Assembly (NCBI GenBank): GCA_002491245.1
Contig: DKVO01000004.1
Coordinates: 1-64,000 of the forward strand
Length of the DNA: 64,000 nucleotides
Direction: 5' to 3'
Origin: Porphyromonadaceae bacterium UBA7176
Lineage (GTDB): Bacteria > Bacteroidota > Bacteroidia > Bacteroidales > Muribaculaceae
Below are positions 42,858-51,983 of the stretch, one piece after another. A program made the translations under genes and the position numbers. Positions within the stretch are counted from its first letter, which is position 1. Every line of letters starts with the position of its first letter. The notes under the pieces were generated by a model. That model worked only from the letters and a program-made list of their open reading frames with translations, was not told the origin of the DNA and did no database searches.

Positions 42858-44069
42858 CTAATGGTTTGTTATTCCGGAGAGCATATCGATATATTGCCGG
42901 GCTACAGCTTCGGCCGAAAAACGCTCGGCTACGGTGGCCTGAAGTGCCTGTCGGTCGTGATCGGTGGCAATCACCTCTGCAAGTGCCGAAGCGAACGCAT
43001 CGGTGTCGCCGAAATGGACGAGTCGACCGTCGTTGTCCGAGCGGATAATATCGGCCTGACCGCCACGGTCGAAGCTCACAGGCATGGCACCGGCAGCCTG
43101 ACCTTCGATAAGTGTGCCGGGCAAGGTTTCGTAGAGCGATGTGGATATCACGGCATGTGCGCTTGCAAACAGGCGGTGCAGTTTGTCGGGGTCGGCGACA
43201 GGGCCGATGTAGCGATGCGGAAAACGGAGTCCGTCGAGAGCTCCAGGATTGCGCAAGGCACCGAAAAAGACAGCCTCGGCATCAGCGTCGCCAAGTTTGT
43301 TGAGCGCTTCCACCGCATATGGCAGGCCTTTTATCGGATCGTCGAGCCTGGCGGCGCCCATGAGTATGATCTTCTTGCCACCGGCAACAGGTGCGGAATA
43401 AAACTCTTCGACGGGAAAGGCGTTTGGAATCACCGATATACTCTGCGAGTCCATCAACCTGCTGTCGAGACATCGGTCCCTGAGCCAGTTGCTCACAGCG
43501 ACAAATCGGATATCGGTCTCGCCGTAGAGCCTTTGCTTGGCATACCATATGTTTGCGGCAAGGTCGCTGCAGTCGGCACGCGCGTCGAGCATGAGACATT
43601 TGCGGCACCCCTCGGGGTCGCGGTAGCGCGTGCATGTACCGGCGTGGTGGCACAAGGCGGTAAGGCACCACATGTCGTGCATTGTCCACACAAGGGGCTT
43701 ACGGGATGCGATGCGGCTGATCTCGCCAAGGGAAAGCATCCCTTGGTTGACCCACGCAAGCAATACGGCGTCGGCATCCCTCACAAGGGGATGACGGCTC
43801 AGAGGCAGACCGTCGCTGCCAATCGATAGACTGAAGATACCGTCGCGCCGGAAACCGTTGGCGACGTATATCTTTGCGGTTTCGGCATAGAAGGGCAAAC
43901 GCGCTCTCCACCGAGGAGCGGCACAGACCACCCAGTCATCGTCGGTAGCCTTGTGGACAACGAGCATCGAAGCCTCCACTCCGAGCGAACGCAGGGCCTT
44001 GACCAAACGATACGACACTACGGAGGCGCCGCCTTTACTGTCGCTGTGATTTATGAGCACTACTTTCAT
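42858..44069 (-). CDS. Glycosyltransferase family 4 protein
   Basis: The 403-residue protein opens with a GT-B N-terminal motif (INHSDSKGGASVVSYRLVKA) and ends with a donor-site region STSLYETLPGTLIEGQAAGA, including the ExxGxxxxE-like E(x7)E acids of GT4. It has a Cys-rich insert at about 140-165 (CHHAGTCTRYRDPEGCRKC). Predicted to add a sugar during capsule or lipopolysaccharide assembly. It overlaps the flippase stop by four bases, so donor transfer and export are coupled. Confidence 0.9.
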   Translation of the reverse strand: MKVVLINHSDSKGGASVVSYRLVKALRSLGVEASMLVVHKATDDDWVVCAAPRWRARLPFYAETAKIYVANGFRRDGIFSLSIGSDGLPLSRHPLVRDADAVLLAWVNQGMLSLGEISRIASRKPLVWTMHDMWCLTALCHHAGTCTRYRDPEGCRKCLMLDARADCSDLAANIWYAKQRLYGETDIRFVAVSNWLRDRCLDSRLMDSQSISVIPNAFPVEEFYSAPVAGGKKIILMGAARLDDPIKGLPYAVEALNKLGDADAEAVFFGALRNPGALDGLRFPHRYIGPVADPDKLHRLFASAHAVISTSLYETLPGTLIEGQAAGAMPVSFDRGGQADIIRSDNDGRLVHFGDTDAFASALAEVIATDHDRQALQATVAERFSAEAVARQYIDMLSGITNH

Positions 44070-45580
44070 CGGCGACTGATAAATTTAACGAGAGGAGCGG
44101 CAATCTGCGCCACAGAGATGCCTTGTATTTTAGCGAATATGGCCACGAACGCACATAGGAGCAGAAGCCTCACCACACCATCGATCCACAGTCCCAAGCC
44201 AGCCATAGGCAGCAGCACCACACCAAGGGCATAGAATAGCGCGGCTATGGCAAAAAATCCCAGGATACGCCCAACGGGATAGCCGATGGGATATTTATGC
44301 CGGCCTACAAAATAGCTCGCGAGCATCATGGTGAGATAACAACACAGGGCAGCCACGGCACACCCCATATACCCCATGCGCGGCACCAGGACGATGTTGA
44401 GCCCGACAGTGACACCGAGACCGAGCAAGGAGAACCACATGCCCCACTGCGTGCGGTCGGTGAGCTTGTACCACACCGAAAGATTGTAGAATATGCCGAA
44501 GAAGAGTTCGCCCAACATCACCAACGGCACCACCTTGAGGCCGCTGAAATAGCGCGGCGACACGAGATACTTCACTATGTCGAGGTAGTACATCACCCCA
44601 AGGAATATCAGGAGAGCGAAGGCCGTGAAATATGTCATGGCATCGCGGTAGGCCTGGAATTTGTTCTCGCCTTTTTCCTTGCCTTGGGCAAAGATAAAGG
44701 GTTCGTAAGCAAATCGGAAGGCCTGAAGGAAGACCAGCAGCAGGAGTGCTATCTTGTAGTTAGCTCCATAGATACCCAGACCGTAGAGAGCCTCGGCGCG
44801 GTCGGTGATCAGGTGGGGATAGAGGATTTTGTCGATGGTCTGGTTCATGATGCCTGCTACAGCCAGCACAAGCAGCGGCAAGGAATAGCGGATGATCTCG
44901 GACCAAAGTTTACGGTTGAATTTCCAGCGGAAGCCCGTCATGTCGGGAATGAGCGTGAGCATCGTGACACCCGAAGCGATGAGATTCGACACGAAGATGT
45001 ATCCTATGCCGTATTCGGGCCGGTAGAACCAGCCGACAGTCTCCGGCGCCGTCTTCAACAGCCAAGGGCAAAGGAGGATGAAAAAGAGGTTGAAACCTAT
45101 GTTGAGGCCTATGTTTATGAGCCTCAGGGTAGCGAAACGCACAGGACGCTTGCGGTAGCGGAGATAGTTGAACGGGATTGTAGAGAATGTGTCGATCGCC
45201 ACACACCATCCCATGACGACGACATAGGACGGATGTCCGTCGCACTCCATCCACCGCGACACCGGGTCGGCGAAGATTGTGACGAGGATGGCAAAGAGCG
45301 CCGATGTCACCGCAAGCGAAGTGAGGCACGTGCCATATACCTCGATAGGGTCGTTCCAGCGCTTGTGGTTGGCGAAACGGAAGAAACCAGTGTCGATGCC
45401 GCAGAGCAGGACAGCCATCACCAGGGCTATGACGGAGTAGACGAACGTGACCACGCCGTACTCCTCGACCGGGAACATGATTGTGTAGAGTGGCACCAGG
45501 AGCCAGTTGAGAAACCGGCCCAAGATAGAGCTCACTCCGTATATCGCCGTGTCCTTGGCGAGAGATTTAATTCCTGCCAT
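44066..45580 (-). CDS. Oligosaccharide flippase (Wzx/MATE-like)
   Basis: Predicted to move lipid-linked sugars across the inner membrane. The 504-residue protein has about 12-14 helices, with an N-terminal KDTAIYGVSSILGRFLNWLL segment of the polysaccharide-biosynthesis transporter family. The ATG at 45580 is chosen; the longer in-frame extension overlaps the ABC permease gene. It is coupled to the glycosyltransferase by a four-base overlap. Only one transferase is nearby, so the rest of the pathway is elsewhere. Confidence 0.88.
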   Translation of the reverse strand: MAGIKSLAKDTAIYGVSSILGRFLNWLLVPLYTIMFPVEEYGVVTFVYSVIALVMAVLLCGIDTGFFRFANHKRWNDPIEVYGTCLTSLAVTSALFAILVTIFADPVSRWMECDGHPSYVVVMGWCVAIDTFSTIPFNYLRYRKRPVRFATLRLINIGLNIGFNLFFILLCPWLLKTAPETVGWFYRPEYGIGYIFVSNLIASGVTMLTLIPDMTGFRWKFNRKLWSEIIRYSLPLLVLAVAGIMNQTIDKILYPHLITDRAEALYGLGIYGANYKIALLLLVFLQAFRFAYEPFIFAQGKEKGENKFQAYRDAMTYFTAFALLIFLGVMYYLDIVKYLVSPRYFSGLKVVPLVMLGELFFGIFYNLSVWYKLTDRTQWGMWFSLLGLGVTVGLNIVLVPRMGYMGCAVAALCCYLTMMLASYFVGRHKYPIGYPVGRILGFFAIAALFYALGVVLLPMAGLGLWIDGVVRLLLLCAFVAIFAKIQGISVAQIAAPLVKFISRR

Positions 45581-45612
45581 GTAATGTATGTGATGATTGG
45601 TGTAATGAATAA

Positions 45613-46803
45613 TCAGCGGCTCTTGCGCCGGTCTATTTTCCATGTCGCGACTATCGCGGCGACCATATATACGGCAGCCAAAATCCACAAGGCGGAGAAA
45701 GCCGTCGACACTTCGGCCAGCGAAGCCGAGTTTGAGTTTATGCGGATGAAGCCTTCCACTCCCCATACGGCCGGTATGCAATTGCCTGCCCACAGCCACA
45801 GGTCGCTCATGGCATAGCGCGGCCATGTGAGGCCAGAAAGGAAGAGGAACATCACCGAAGTGAACACGAGCAGGATGAAACCGCTCTCGCGCTCTTTCAT
45901 GAAGTAGTTGAGCGCCTGTCCCATGAAGGCTGTAGCCAGAAGTAGAGGCAGGATAAAGAGGAGGTAATCGACAGGGTTGCCGTAGTGGGGCAGATTGAAC
46001 ATCTCGGGGATGAAGCGGAGGATATATACCGTCATCGGGAAATAGAATACAGTGTAGGCCAAGGCGCGACCCCATACAGTGGCTGATGCCGGAGCTACGG
46101 TCTGCTGCGGATCGATGCCGCCATTGCGCCGGCGTCGTTCGGCCGATGTTCCACCGAGAAGGCATATACCCAGCAGCATCGACTGCTGCAATATGAGTAT
46201 CACTATACCCGGAATGACAAACGATGCAAAACCCTGCTCGGTGTCGCCGAGGATATTGCTTTTGCTGTCGATAGGGGCGGTCATGTCGCCGGCAAGGCTA
46301 CCGAGGCCGGATGCCGCAATCTTCTCGCTTGTAATATCCTGTATCACCTCAATCTGCAGGTCGGTAAGGGCCGACACAAATGTGCGGTAGCGGAGCAAGA
46401 GGCTCATGTCGGAATAGAACGACACATGGGCCTGCTCGCCGGCGGCGATATTACGGCCGTAGTCTGACGGTATCTCCATCACACCGAACACTTTTTTCTC
46501 GGCCATAAGCCTCTTGGCCTCGGGGATGTCGTTGCAATAGGCGTAGATGTCGATCGAGGGCGAAGCGGACGCACGTTGCACGAAGTCGCGCGAAGCAGCC
46601 GTCCGGCTGTCGTCGATAACCGCCACAGGGAGCTTGCGCACCACCTCGGGATTGTAGATGAGGGTGTAGACTATCGGGTAGGCGAGGGGCAGACCAACGA
46701 AGAAGAGGAGCACACCCACATCGTGCACCATCAGGCGAAGCTCGTTGCGGAAGACGCGCCCAAACGCCGATGACCATTGCGATATTTTGGTGAATATATT
46801 CAT
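45613..46803 (-). CDS. ABC-2 type transporter permease (second of pair)
   Basis: A 396-residue permease with one N-terminal helix (about 32-50), a large extracytoplasmic domain (about 55-200, KLPVAVIDDSRTAASRDFVQ) and about five C-terminal helices, as in YhbS/YbhR. The start at 46803 follows the stop of the partner permease by one base. With HlyD and TolC it forms an efflux system, but no ABC ATPase gene is in the cluster. Confidence 0.88.
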   Translation of the reverse strand: MNIFTKISQWSSAFGRVFRNELRLMVHDVGVLLFFVGLPLAYPIVYTLIYNPEVVRKLPVAVIDDSRTAASRDFVQRASASPSIDIYAYCNDIPEAKRLMAEKKVFGVMEIPSDYGRNIAAGEQAHVSFYSDMSLLLRYRTFVSALTDLQIEVIQDITSEKIAASGLGSLAGDMTAPIDSKSNILGDTEQGFASFVIPGIVILILQQSMLLGICLLGGTSAERRRRNGGIDPQQTVAPASATVWGRALAYTVFYFPMTVYILRFIPEMFNLPHYGNPVDYLLFILPLLLATAFMGQALNYFMKERESGFILLVFTSVMFLFLSGLTWPRYAMSDLWLWAGNCIPAVWGVEGFIRINSNSASLAEVSTAFSALWILAAVYMVAAIVATWKIDRRKSR

Positions 46804-46804
46804 A

Positions 46805-47971
46805 TCAAGGCACATATACGGGTTTGAGACATGCGCGGCGCAGACGGCCAAGCAGTGTACATGCCACAAGCGGTAAGACAATCAGGGCCACGAAATAATA
46901 GCGCGAATAATATAAACCTACGCCATTGAGGGCCTCGTTGATGTAGATCAGGAACCAGTAGCGTATCGGAGCCAGGTAGCTGAATATGGCCAGAAAGCCG
47001 TACATGCTCTCCACCGGAAACGAGAAGCCAGTGAAAGAGAACGACAGGATGCCGAACAGCGATGTCAGCGACAGGGCCAGACGGGGGTTGGGAACCACCG
47101 AACAGATGAATACTCCCACACCCTGGCTCGCCACGACGGCAAGCAGAGTGGCGACAAGCATCCACCCGAGAGAGCCGTTGAGGGGGAAGTGCGACAATCC
47201 GAAGAATAGCCACTGGATAAATATACCCGTCGCAGCAAAGATGACAGTCTGCGGCAGAAGTTTCGATGCCAGGGCAACCCAGATGTTGCCTTTGGCCGCA
47301 TCGAGCCATTGAGGCGAGGTGCCGTCTTTGATCTCTATCGTGATCGAGAACACTGTCATGAGCATGATCATGAGCACGAAAGTGGCCATAGTGAACGACG
47401 GGCACAGATATATCGAGTAGCTCATCCAAGGGTTGTGGAGCCCGTAGATATCAAGGCTCAGGGGCTGCACCATCGACGAAATCTGCCCAGGAGTGGCACC
47501 GAGCGACAGCAGGGTCTGCTGCACCACTCCACCCGACGTCGCTACTGCCACGGTCTTGAAGCCCTTGAAAGCAAGGGTGCCGGGGACGAAGTATGTCATG
47601 TTGGAGTAGTACTCAAGTGTGGGTTCGTTGCCTGAGAGGGCATTTTTCTCAAAGTCGGCCGGTATGACGAAAAAACCGAAAATCTTGCCTTGCCGCACAC
47701 GGTCGAGAGCCTCGTCGTAACTCTCACAGCGTTCGCTGAGATCTATGACCTGCAGCGCCGACAGCGATTGGGTCACCGACCTCGACATGGGCGAATGATC
47801 GAGGTCGACCACAGCGGTAGGCACATGGTTGGGAAGGCCCGGGCTAAGGAGGTCGAGGAAGAAGAAGGCCATCACCAGGGGCACGACAAGCATACCGAAG
47901 ATATACATCTTCCGGCTGCCAAGGCGCCTGATCTCACGCCGCACACCGTCTTTGAAACCTGTGTTTGCCAT
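46805..47971 (-). CDS. ABC-2 type transporter permease (first of pair)
   Basis: A 388-residue permease with the same plan as its neighbour: one N-terminal helix, a large periplasmic domain (VPTAVVDLDHSPMSRSVTQS) and a C-terminal helical bundle containing FSFTGFSFPVESM. It lies 26 bases after the HlyD gene. Two related permeases next to each other probably form a heterodimer. Without a nearby ATPase gene, the energy source is unknown; it may share an ATPase encoded elsewhere. Confidence 0.88.
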   Translation of the reverse strand: MANTGFKDGVRREIRRLGSRKMYIFGMLVVPLVMAFFFLDLLSPGLPNHVPTAVVDLDHSPMSRSVTQSLSALQVIDLSERCESYDEALDRVRQGKIFGFFVIPADFEKNALSGNEPTLEYYSNMTYFVPGTLAFKGFKTVAVATSGGVVQQTLLSLGATPGQISSMVQPLSLDIYGLHNPWMSYSIYLCPSFTMATFVLMIMLMTVFSITIEIKDGTSPQWLDAAKGNIWVALASKLLPQTVIFAATGIFIQWLFFGLSHFPLNGSLGWMLVATLLAVVASQGVGVFICSVVPNPRLALSLTSLFGILSFSFTGFSFPVESMYGFLAIFSYLAPIRYWFLIYINEALNGVGLYYSRYYFVALIVLPLVACTLLGRLRRACLKPVYVP

Positions 47972-47997
47972 CTTGCTTCCTGAATATTAAAAAACCA

Positions 47998-48999
47998 TTA
48001 CTTAAATACCACGCTCATGCCGGGTCGGAGACCTTCGACATCTTCTGTCGGACGGGCCTTGATGCGGAAAGTACGGCTGTCGTAGCTGCCGGTCGATTTG
48101 GTAGAGCGCCAAGTGGCGTAGCTGCCCATATCGCGGATATAGTAAATCTTCACGTCGATTTCCTTCTTGCCCAGCGCCGGCACCATCACACGGATATCCT
48201 TGCCCATCGTGAGGTCGTTGAGGAGCTCCTCGCGCACGTTGAACACGACGTAGCGACCGTCGTTCTTGAGCAGGCTCATCACGGGAGCACCCATCACGAC
48301 AAGTTCGCCCACCTCGGGGTATACCTGATCAATTGTACCGTCGGCCGGCGCAACGAGGTAGCTGTCTTCGAGCAAGGCCTCCACTTCGTTGACACTGCCT
48401 TGGGCAGCATTTGTGATGGCCTGAGCCGATACCTTGTCCTCGCTCTGTGCCCCTGCTTTGGCCAGAGACAGCTGGCTTGCGGCGGCATCGCGCGCGGCGA
48501 CGGCAGCATCGCGTGCAGCCTTGGCCTCATCGCGTTTCTGCTCCGAGATGACGCCTTCGTTGAAGAGGTTCTCCATACGGGTGTAGGTCTTTTCGGTAAT
48601 TGTCACGGCAGCCTCGGCCTGACGCAGAAGATCGGACGCGGCCTGCACAAGCTGACTGCGTGTGCCGACATCGATTTTCTTATTCTGTGCCTGAGCGGCC
48701 TGGTGCATAGCTTCGGCTTGGCCGAGCTTGGCCTCCACCACCGACGAATGGATGTGGACCAGAGTGTCGCCGGCATGGACGGTATCGCCTTCGTGGGCGT
48801 AGAACTCAACGATGCGGCCCGGAAGTTTACCCGAGATGCGTACGGTTGTTCCCTCGACCTGCCCTTCGATATATTCGTCGGGACGGTTCATGAACAGGAA
48901 TCCGATAATGGCTATGATAGCGACGGCTGCCACGACGACGCCCATCGTCGCCAGCAGTGCGCGGTTGGCGCGTTTCTCCTGCGTGTTATTCTCTTGCAT
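47998..48999 (-). CDS. HlyD family periplasmic adaptor protein
   Basis: Links the inner-membrane permeases to the TolC channel. The 333-residue protein has an N-terminal transmembrane helix (about 15-35), split lipoyl motifs (GRIVEFYAHEGDTVHAGDTL and VAPADGTIDQVYPEVGELV), an Ala-rich coiled-coil hairpin (about 85-185) and a beta-barrel region. Its length is typical. It lies between the tolC-like gene and the permeases. Confidence 0.93.
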   Translation of the reverse strand: MQENNTQEKRANRALLATMGVVVAAVAIIAIIGFLFMNRPDEYIEGQVEGTTVRISGKLPGRIVEFYAHEGDTVHAGDTLVHIHSSVVEAKLGQAEAMHQAAQAQNKKIDVGTRSQLVQAASDLLRQAEAAVTITEKTYTRMENLFNEGVISEQKRDEAKAARDAAVAARDAAASQLSLAKAGAQSEDKVSAQAITNAAQGSVNEVEALLEDSYLVAPADGTIDQVYPEVGELVVMGAPVMSLLKNDGRYVVFNVREELLNDLTMGKDIRVMVPALGKKEIDVKIYYIRDMGSYATWRSTKSTGSYDSRTFRIKARPTEDVEGLRPGMSVVFK

Positions 49000-49035
49000 G
49001 TTTATAGGGTCTTTAAGTCGTTATAATCTTATTGG

Positions 49036-50541
49036 TCAACGGTAGAGAGTGCCGAGGGCTTTGGAGAGGTATGTCTGACAGAGCTGTACATCGATCATTG
49101 CGTCGATCTGCTCTGAATGGGCCTTGAGCCAAGCGGTCTGAGCCTCCATCACATTGTCGGCGGTGGCGACACCCTCGCGGAAAGCAAGGTCGGCGGAGCG
49201 GAGGTTCTCGTCGGCTTTGGCGAGGTTGGTCATGGTCATATGGTAGGTCTTGTAGGCTTCCTGGGTCTTATACGATGCCTGATTGACCTGCAGAGTGACA
49301 AGTTCGCGCGCATCCTGAAGCTCAAGGCGGCGTATTGTCTCGTCGCTCTCGGCGGCGCGGTATTTGTTGTAGTCTCCACCCCAGTGCCATAATGGTATCG
49401 ATACCATCGCGCCCACAGAGAAAGCGCCTTTGAAACGGTTTTTGAAACCGTCGAACATGTTGGGATTGGATATCTCATACGACCCGATCAAAGCCACCGA
49501 CGGAAGCATCGACGACAGAGCCACACGCTTCTGCTGCTTTGCGACCTCTATTCCCTGCTCGAGCGCACGGAGATCGGGACGGTTCTGGAACACTGTCTCC
49601 ATATCATATCCACCCTCGGCCGGCATAGCATCTCCGGCGGCAACCGGGGCTGTATTGTCTTCATCGGCAAGTGTAAACTGCGCGTGCACCGGCAGACCGC
49701 ACACCTGCGCAAGGGCCATGCGCGAGAGCACGAGGCCGTTGTTGACCTTGACGAGGTCGACCTGTGCTGCATTGAGCTTCACATCGACGCTCAGCACATC
49801 GCTCCGAGTGGCCACACCCTGGTCGAGCATGAGATGCACGTCGTGCGAGAGCGAGTCGAGCAACGCCACATAGCTGTCGGCAAGTTCCTGCTTGGCTTTG
49901 AGCGACACCACCTGCCAATATGCGGCGTCGACAGCATATATCACGTTTTCGGCCTCGCTGATGTGGAGTTCGCGCGCAGCCTTCTCGGCAGCTTTCGTTA
50001 TGGCGTTCATCGCCACGATCTTACCACCCATATAGATTGGCTGGGTGAGGGTGATGGCACCGAAAAACACGTTGTGTATGTCGTATGTCATGGCCTCCTT
50101 TGGTATCAGTGCGATTTCGGAGGGGATATATTGCCCGTCGGGACCTTTTATGGGTTCTCCCGTTGCCGGATTTTTGACGAGATTGAACTGATAGCTCTGT
50201 GTAGCCGGGTCGAAACTCTTTACCGGCAACATCTGGTCGCTGTCGAAAACCGAAAGCTTGCGCTGGTTGTAGAGATAGCCTCCGTTGAAATCGATGCCGG
50301 GGAGGTAGGCTGCGAAAGCCTCTTTTTTCTGATATCCGGCCTTGCGGATGCGCTCGCGCGACATCATGAGCTGCTTGTTGTTCGACAAAGCGAGTTCCCT
50401 GAAGTCCTGCAGTGATGTCTTGCCCGGCAGTACAGTGACAGTGTCGGTCTGGGCCGGACACAACGGCACGGCGGCTACGGCAGCTGCTGTCAGCACGGCG
50501 GCACGCAGGAAACGGAGATTGAGATATGATGTCAGACTCAT
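49036..50541 (-). CDS. TolC family outer-membrane efflux protein
   Basis: The 501-residue product has a signal peptide and two repeats of long helices and strands typical of TolC trimers (QDFRELALSNNKQLMMSRER, then QNRPDLRALEQGIEVAKQQK). It provides the outer-membrane exit for the HlyD/ABC-2 system. It is the first gene of the operon, with a palindrome and a -7 element upstream (50631-50665). Confidence 0.93.
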   Translation of the reverse strand: MSLTSYLNLRFLRAAVLTAAAVAAVPLCPAQTDTVTVLPGKTSLQDFRELALSNNKQLMMSRERIRKAGYQKKEAFAAYLPGIDFNGGYLYNQRKLSVFDSDQMLPVKSFDPATQSYQFNLVKNPATGEPIKGPDGQYIPSEIALIPKEAMTYDIHNVFFGAITLTQPIYMGGKIVAMNAITKAAEKAARELHISEAENVIYAVDAAYWQVVSLKAKQELADSYVALLDSLSHDVHLMLDQGVATRSDVLSVDVKLNAAQVDLVKVNNGLVLSRMALAQVCGLPVHAQFTLADEDNTAPVAAGDAMPAEGGYDMETVFQNRPDLRALEQGIEVAKQQKRVALSSMLPSVALIGSYEISNPNMFDGFKNRFKGAFSVGAMVSIPLWHWGGDYNKYRAAESDETIRRLELQDARELVTLQVNQASYKTQEAYKTYHMTMTNLAKADENLRSADLAFREGVATADNVMEAQTAWLKAHSEQIDAMIDVQLCQTYLSKALGTLYR

Positions 50542-50630
50542 AAATATGATAGTTGATTCGTGTGATGAGGGCGGATATGTTTTTTAGGTCGTCCTTAGTG
50601 TATTAACTTTCGTACGGCCATAAATGTTCA

Positions 50631-50665
50631 GTCCCGAAACTAAATATTTCGGGACAGCAAATTTA
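50631..50665 (-). promoter_or_regulatory. Candidate promoter and operator of the efflux operon
   Basis: The minus-strand -7 element TAAATTTG (50658-50665) is followed at once by the dyad GTCCCGAAA-7 bases-TTTCGGGAC (50631-50655), placed where the transcript should start. A dyad at this position is typical of a repressor site, for example TetR or MarR type. No regulator gene is adjacent. The rest of the 200-base gap contains a TCCTTTAT/ATAAAGGA inverted repeat (50696-50718). Confidence 0.6.
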
Positions 50666-50742
50666 ATAAAAATTTTGATTGGATTGTTAAAATACTCCTT
50701 TATCGATAAAATAAAGGATATTATATCGCCGCCGAATGCCTA

Positions 50743-51381
50743 TTAGAAGAAATACGACACCCTCACGGCCCACTGACGGTTGCGCGCGCTGAGGTTGTCG
50801 AGCTTGCGCGTCTTCACAAGATAGGTCATACCCCATGTGTACTGCAGGCTCACCTGCCAGCGTTTATAAAGTTCGAAACCACCGCCGGCAGTCACGCCGA
50901 GGTCGCCTCCGGCAAATTTATATGGATTGGAAACACCCGGGTTGCCCTTTATTTTACTATGGGCCACATTGATGCCGAAGTCCGGTCCACCGTAGACAAA
51001 AGGCGCGAAGTACTCCTCAAAACCGTTCATCCTCGTCCACTTGAAACGGAGATGTATAGGTATCTGTATCGTGTGAAGAGTGAGGCGCTCGTCGCCGAAG
51101 CCATCGACTTGCCATATCTCACGGCTGCCAAGATCGGTTTTGGCTCCCATCTGGTTGTAGAGAAGTCCCAGGTCGAGACCGAAGCCTATGCCGGGGAACA
51201 TCATCTCACCGATCACGCCCACCTGCGCGCCCACCGTCTTCCCTACAGGAAAAAGGTCTTGTTTGAATTTGAGATCGCTGATAGCGACACCTACCACCGG
51301 TGCGTAGCGGAACTGGGCTGCAGCAGGGAGAATGGCGGCGATTACGGCCAATATCAGCAACAAGGCGCGGAAGCGTTTCAT
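50743..51381 (-). CDS. Porin-like outer-membrane beta-barrel protein (PorT/OMP_b-brl)
   Basis: The 212-residue protein has a signal peptide (MKRFRALLLILAVIAAILPAAA) and alternating beta strands ending in WAVRVSYFF, a typical barrel C-terminus. FRYAPVVGVAISDLKF and AGGDLGVTAGGGFELYK match small Bacteroidota porin family proteins. The start at 51381 gives the signal sequence; a ten-residue extension is discarded. Function unknown. Confidence 0.85.
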   Translation of the reverse strand: MKRFRALLLILAVIAAILPAAAQFRYAPVVGVAISDLKFKQDLFPVGKTVGAQVGVIGEMMFPGIGFGLDLGLLYNQMGAKTDLGSREIWQVDGFGDERLTLHTIQIPIHLRFKWTRMNGFEEYFAPFVYGGPDFGINVAHSKIKGNPGVSNPYKFAGGDLGVTAGGGFELYKRWQVSLQYTWGMTYLVKTRKLDNLSARNRQWAVRVSYFF

Positions 51382-51458
51382 ATTTCGTTTCTGTTTTTTC
51401 GGGTTTAACACGGCAAAGATAACTTAAAAAAACGAGACTTACCGTGTGTTGACGGTTT

Positions 51459-51929
51459 TTAACAAAGCATGTCGGCGTAGGCAGGTATGTCCGGCAGGAA
51501 TTTATACCCGTCTGCCGCATAACGGCAGCAATAGTGGTGCATCCCATTGCTCACGATGAGATATGTCGCCCCGACAACGCTGTTGTATCGCGCTATCTGG
51601 TCAAAAACCCGTTGGGAGATACCGACCTCAGGGGCTTTGTACTCCACCACACAGAGCGGCTTGAGACCACGGGTATAGACAACAGTGTCGGCCCTACGGG
51701 CGGTGCCGTTGAGCGACAGGGCGACTTCGTTGGCCATGAGAGCCTGCGGAAAAGACCGATGTTCAATCAGGAAGTTCACAAAATGCTGCCTCACCCATTC
51801 TTCGGGAGTCAGGGCTACCCACCGCCGGCGCAGGGGATCGTAGACCTCCTGACCACAGTTGCGCAGATTAGTGCTGCGACGAAGCCTGATCTGGAATGGC
51901 GGTAAATTTAACGGTGTGACGGATGGCAT
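51459..51929 (-). CDS. HsdR N-terminal-like nuclease-fold protein (orphan)
   Basis: A 156-residue protein with a PD-(D/E)xK-like core: RADTVVYTRGLKPLCVVEYK gives the Asp and Glu-x-Lys positions, after the conserved opening YDPLRRRWVALTPEEWVRQH. This is a common stand-alone Bacteroidota protein related to the N-terminus of type I restriction subunit R. No methylase or specificity gene is nearby, so it is not part of a restriction system. It is divergent from holA. Confidence 0.85.
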   Translation of the reverse strand: MPSVTPLNLPPFQIRLRRSTNLRNCGQEVYDPLRRRWVALTPEEWVRQHFVNFLIEHRSFPQALMANEVALSLNGTARRADTVVYTRGLKPLCVVEYKAPEVGISQRVFDQIARYNSVVGATYLIVSNGMHHYCCRYAADGYKFLPDIPAYADMLC

Positions 51930-51983
51930 ATCTGAAAAATTTGTGTAAATTTACAAATTATTTCGCAAACATCACGCAATACT

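Noticed and set aside
44297..45817. 506-codon plus-strand frame across the flippase
   Set aside because: Charged, low-hydrophobicity shadow of a membrane protein gene with convincing helices on the minus strand.
51459..51929. Type I restriction-modification system
   Set aside because: Only a short HsdR-N-like protein is present, without translocase domain, HsdM or HsdS; such orphans are common in Bacteroidota.
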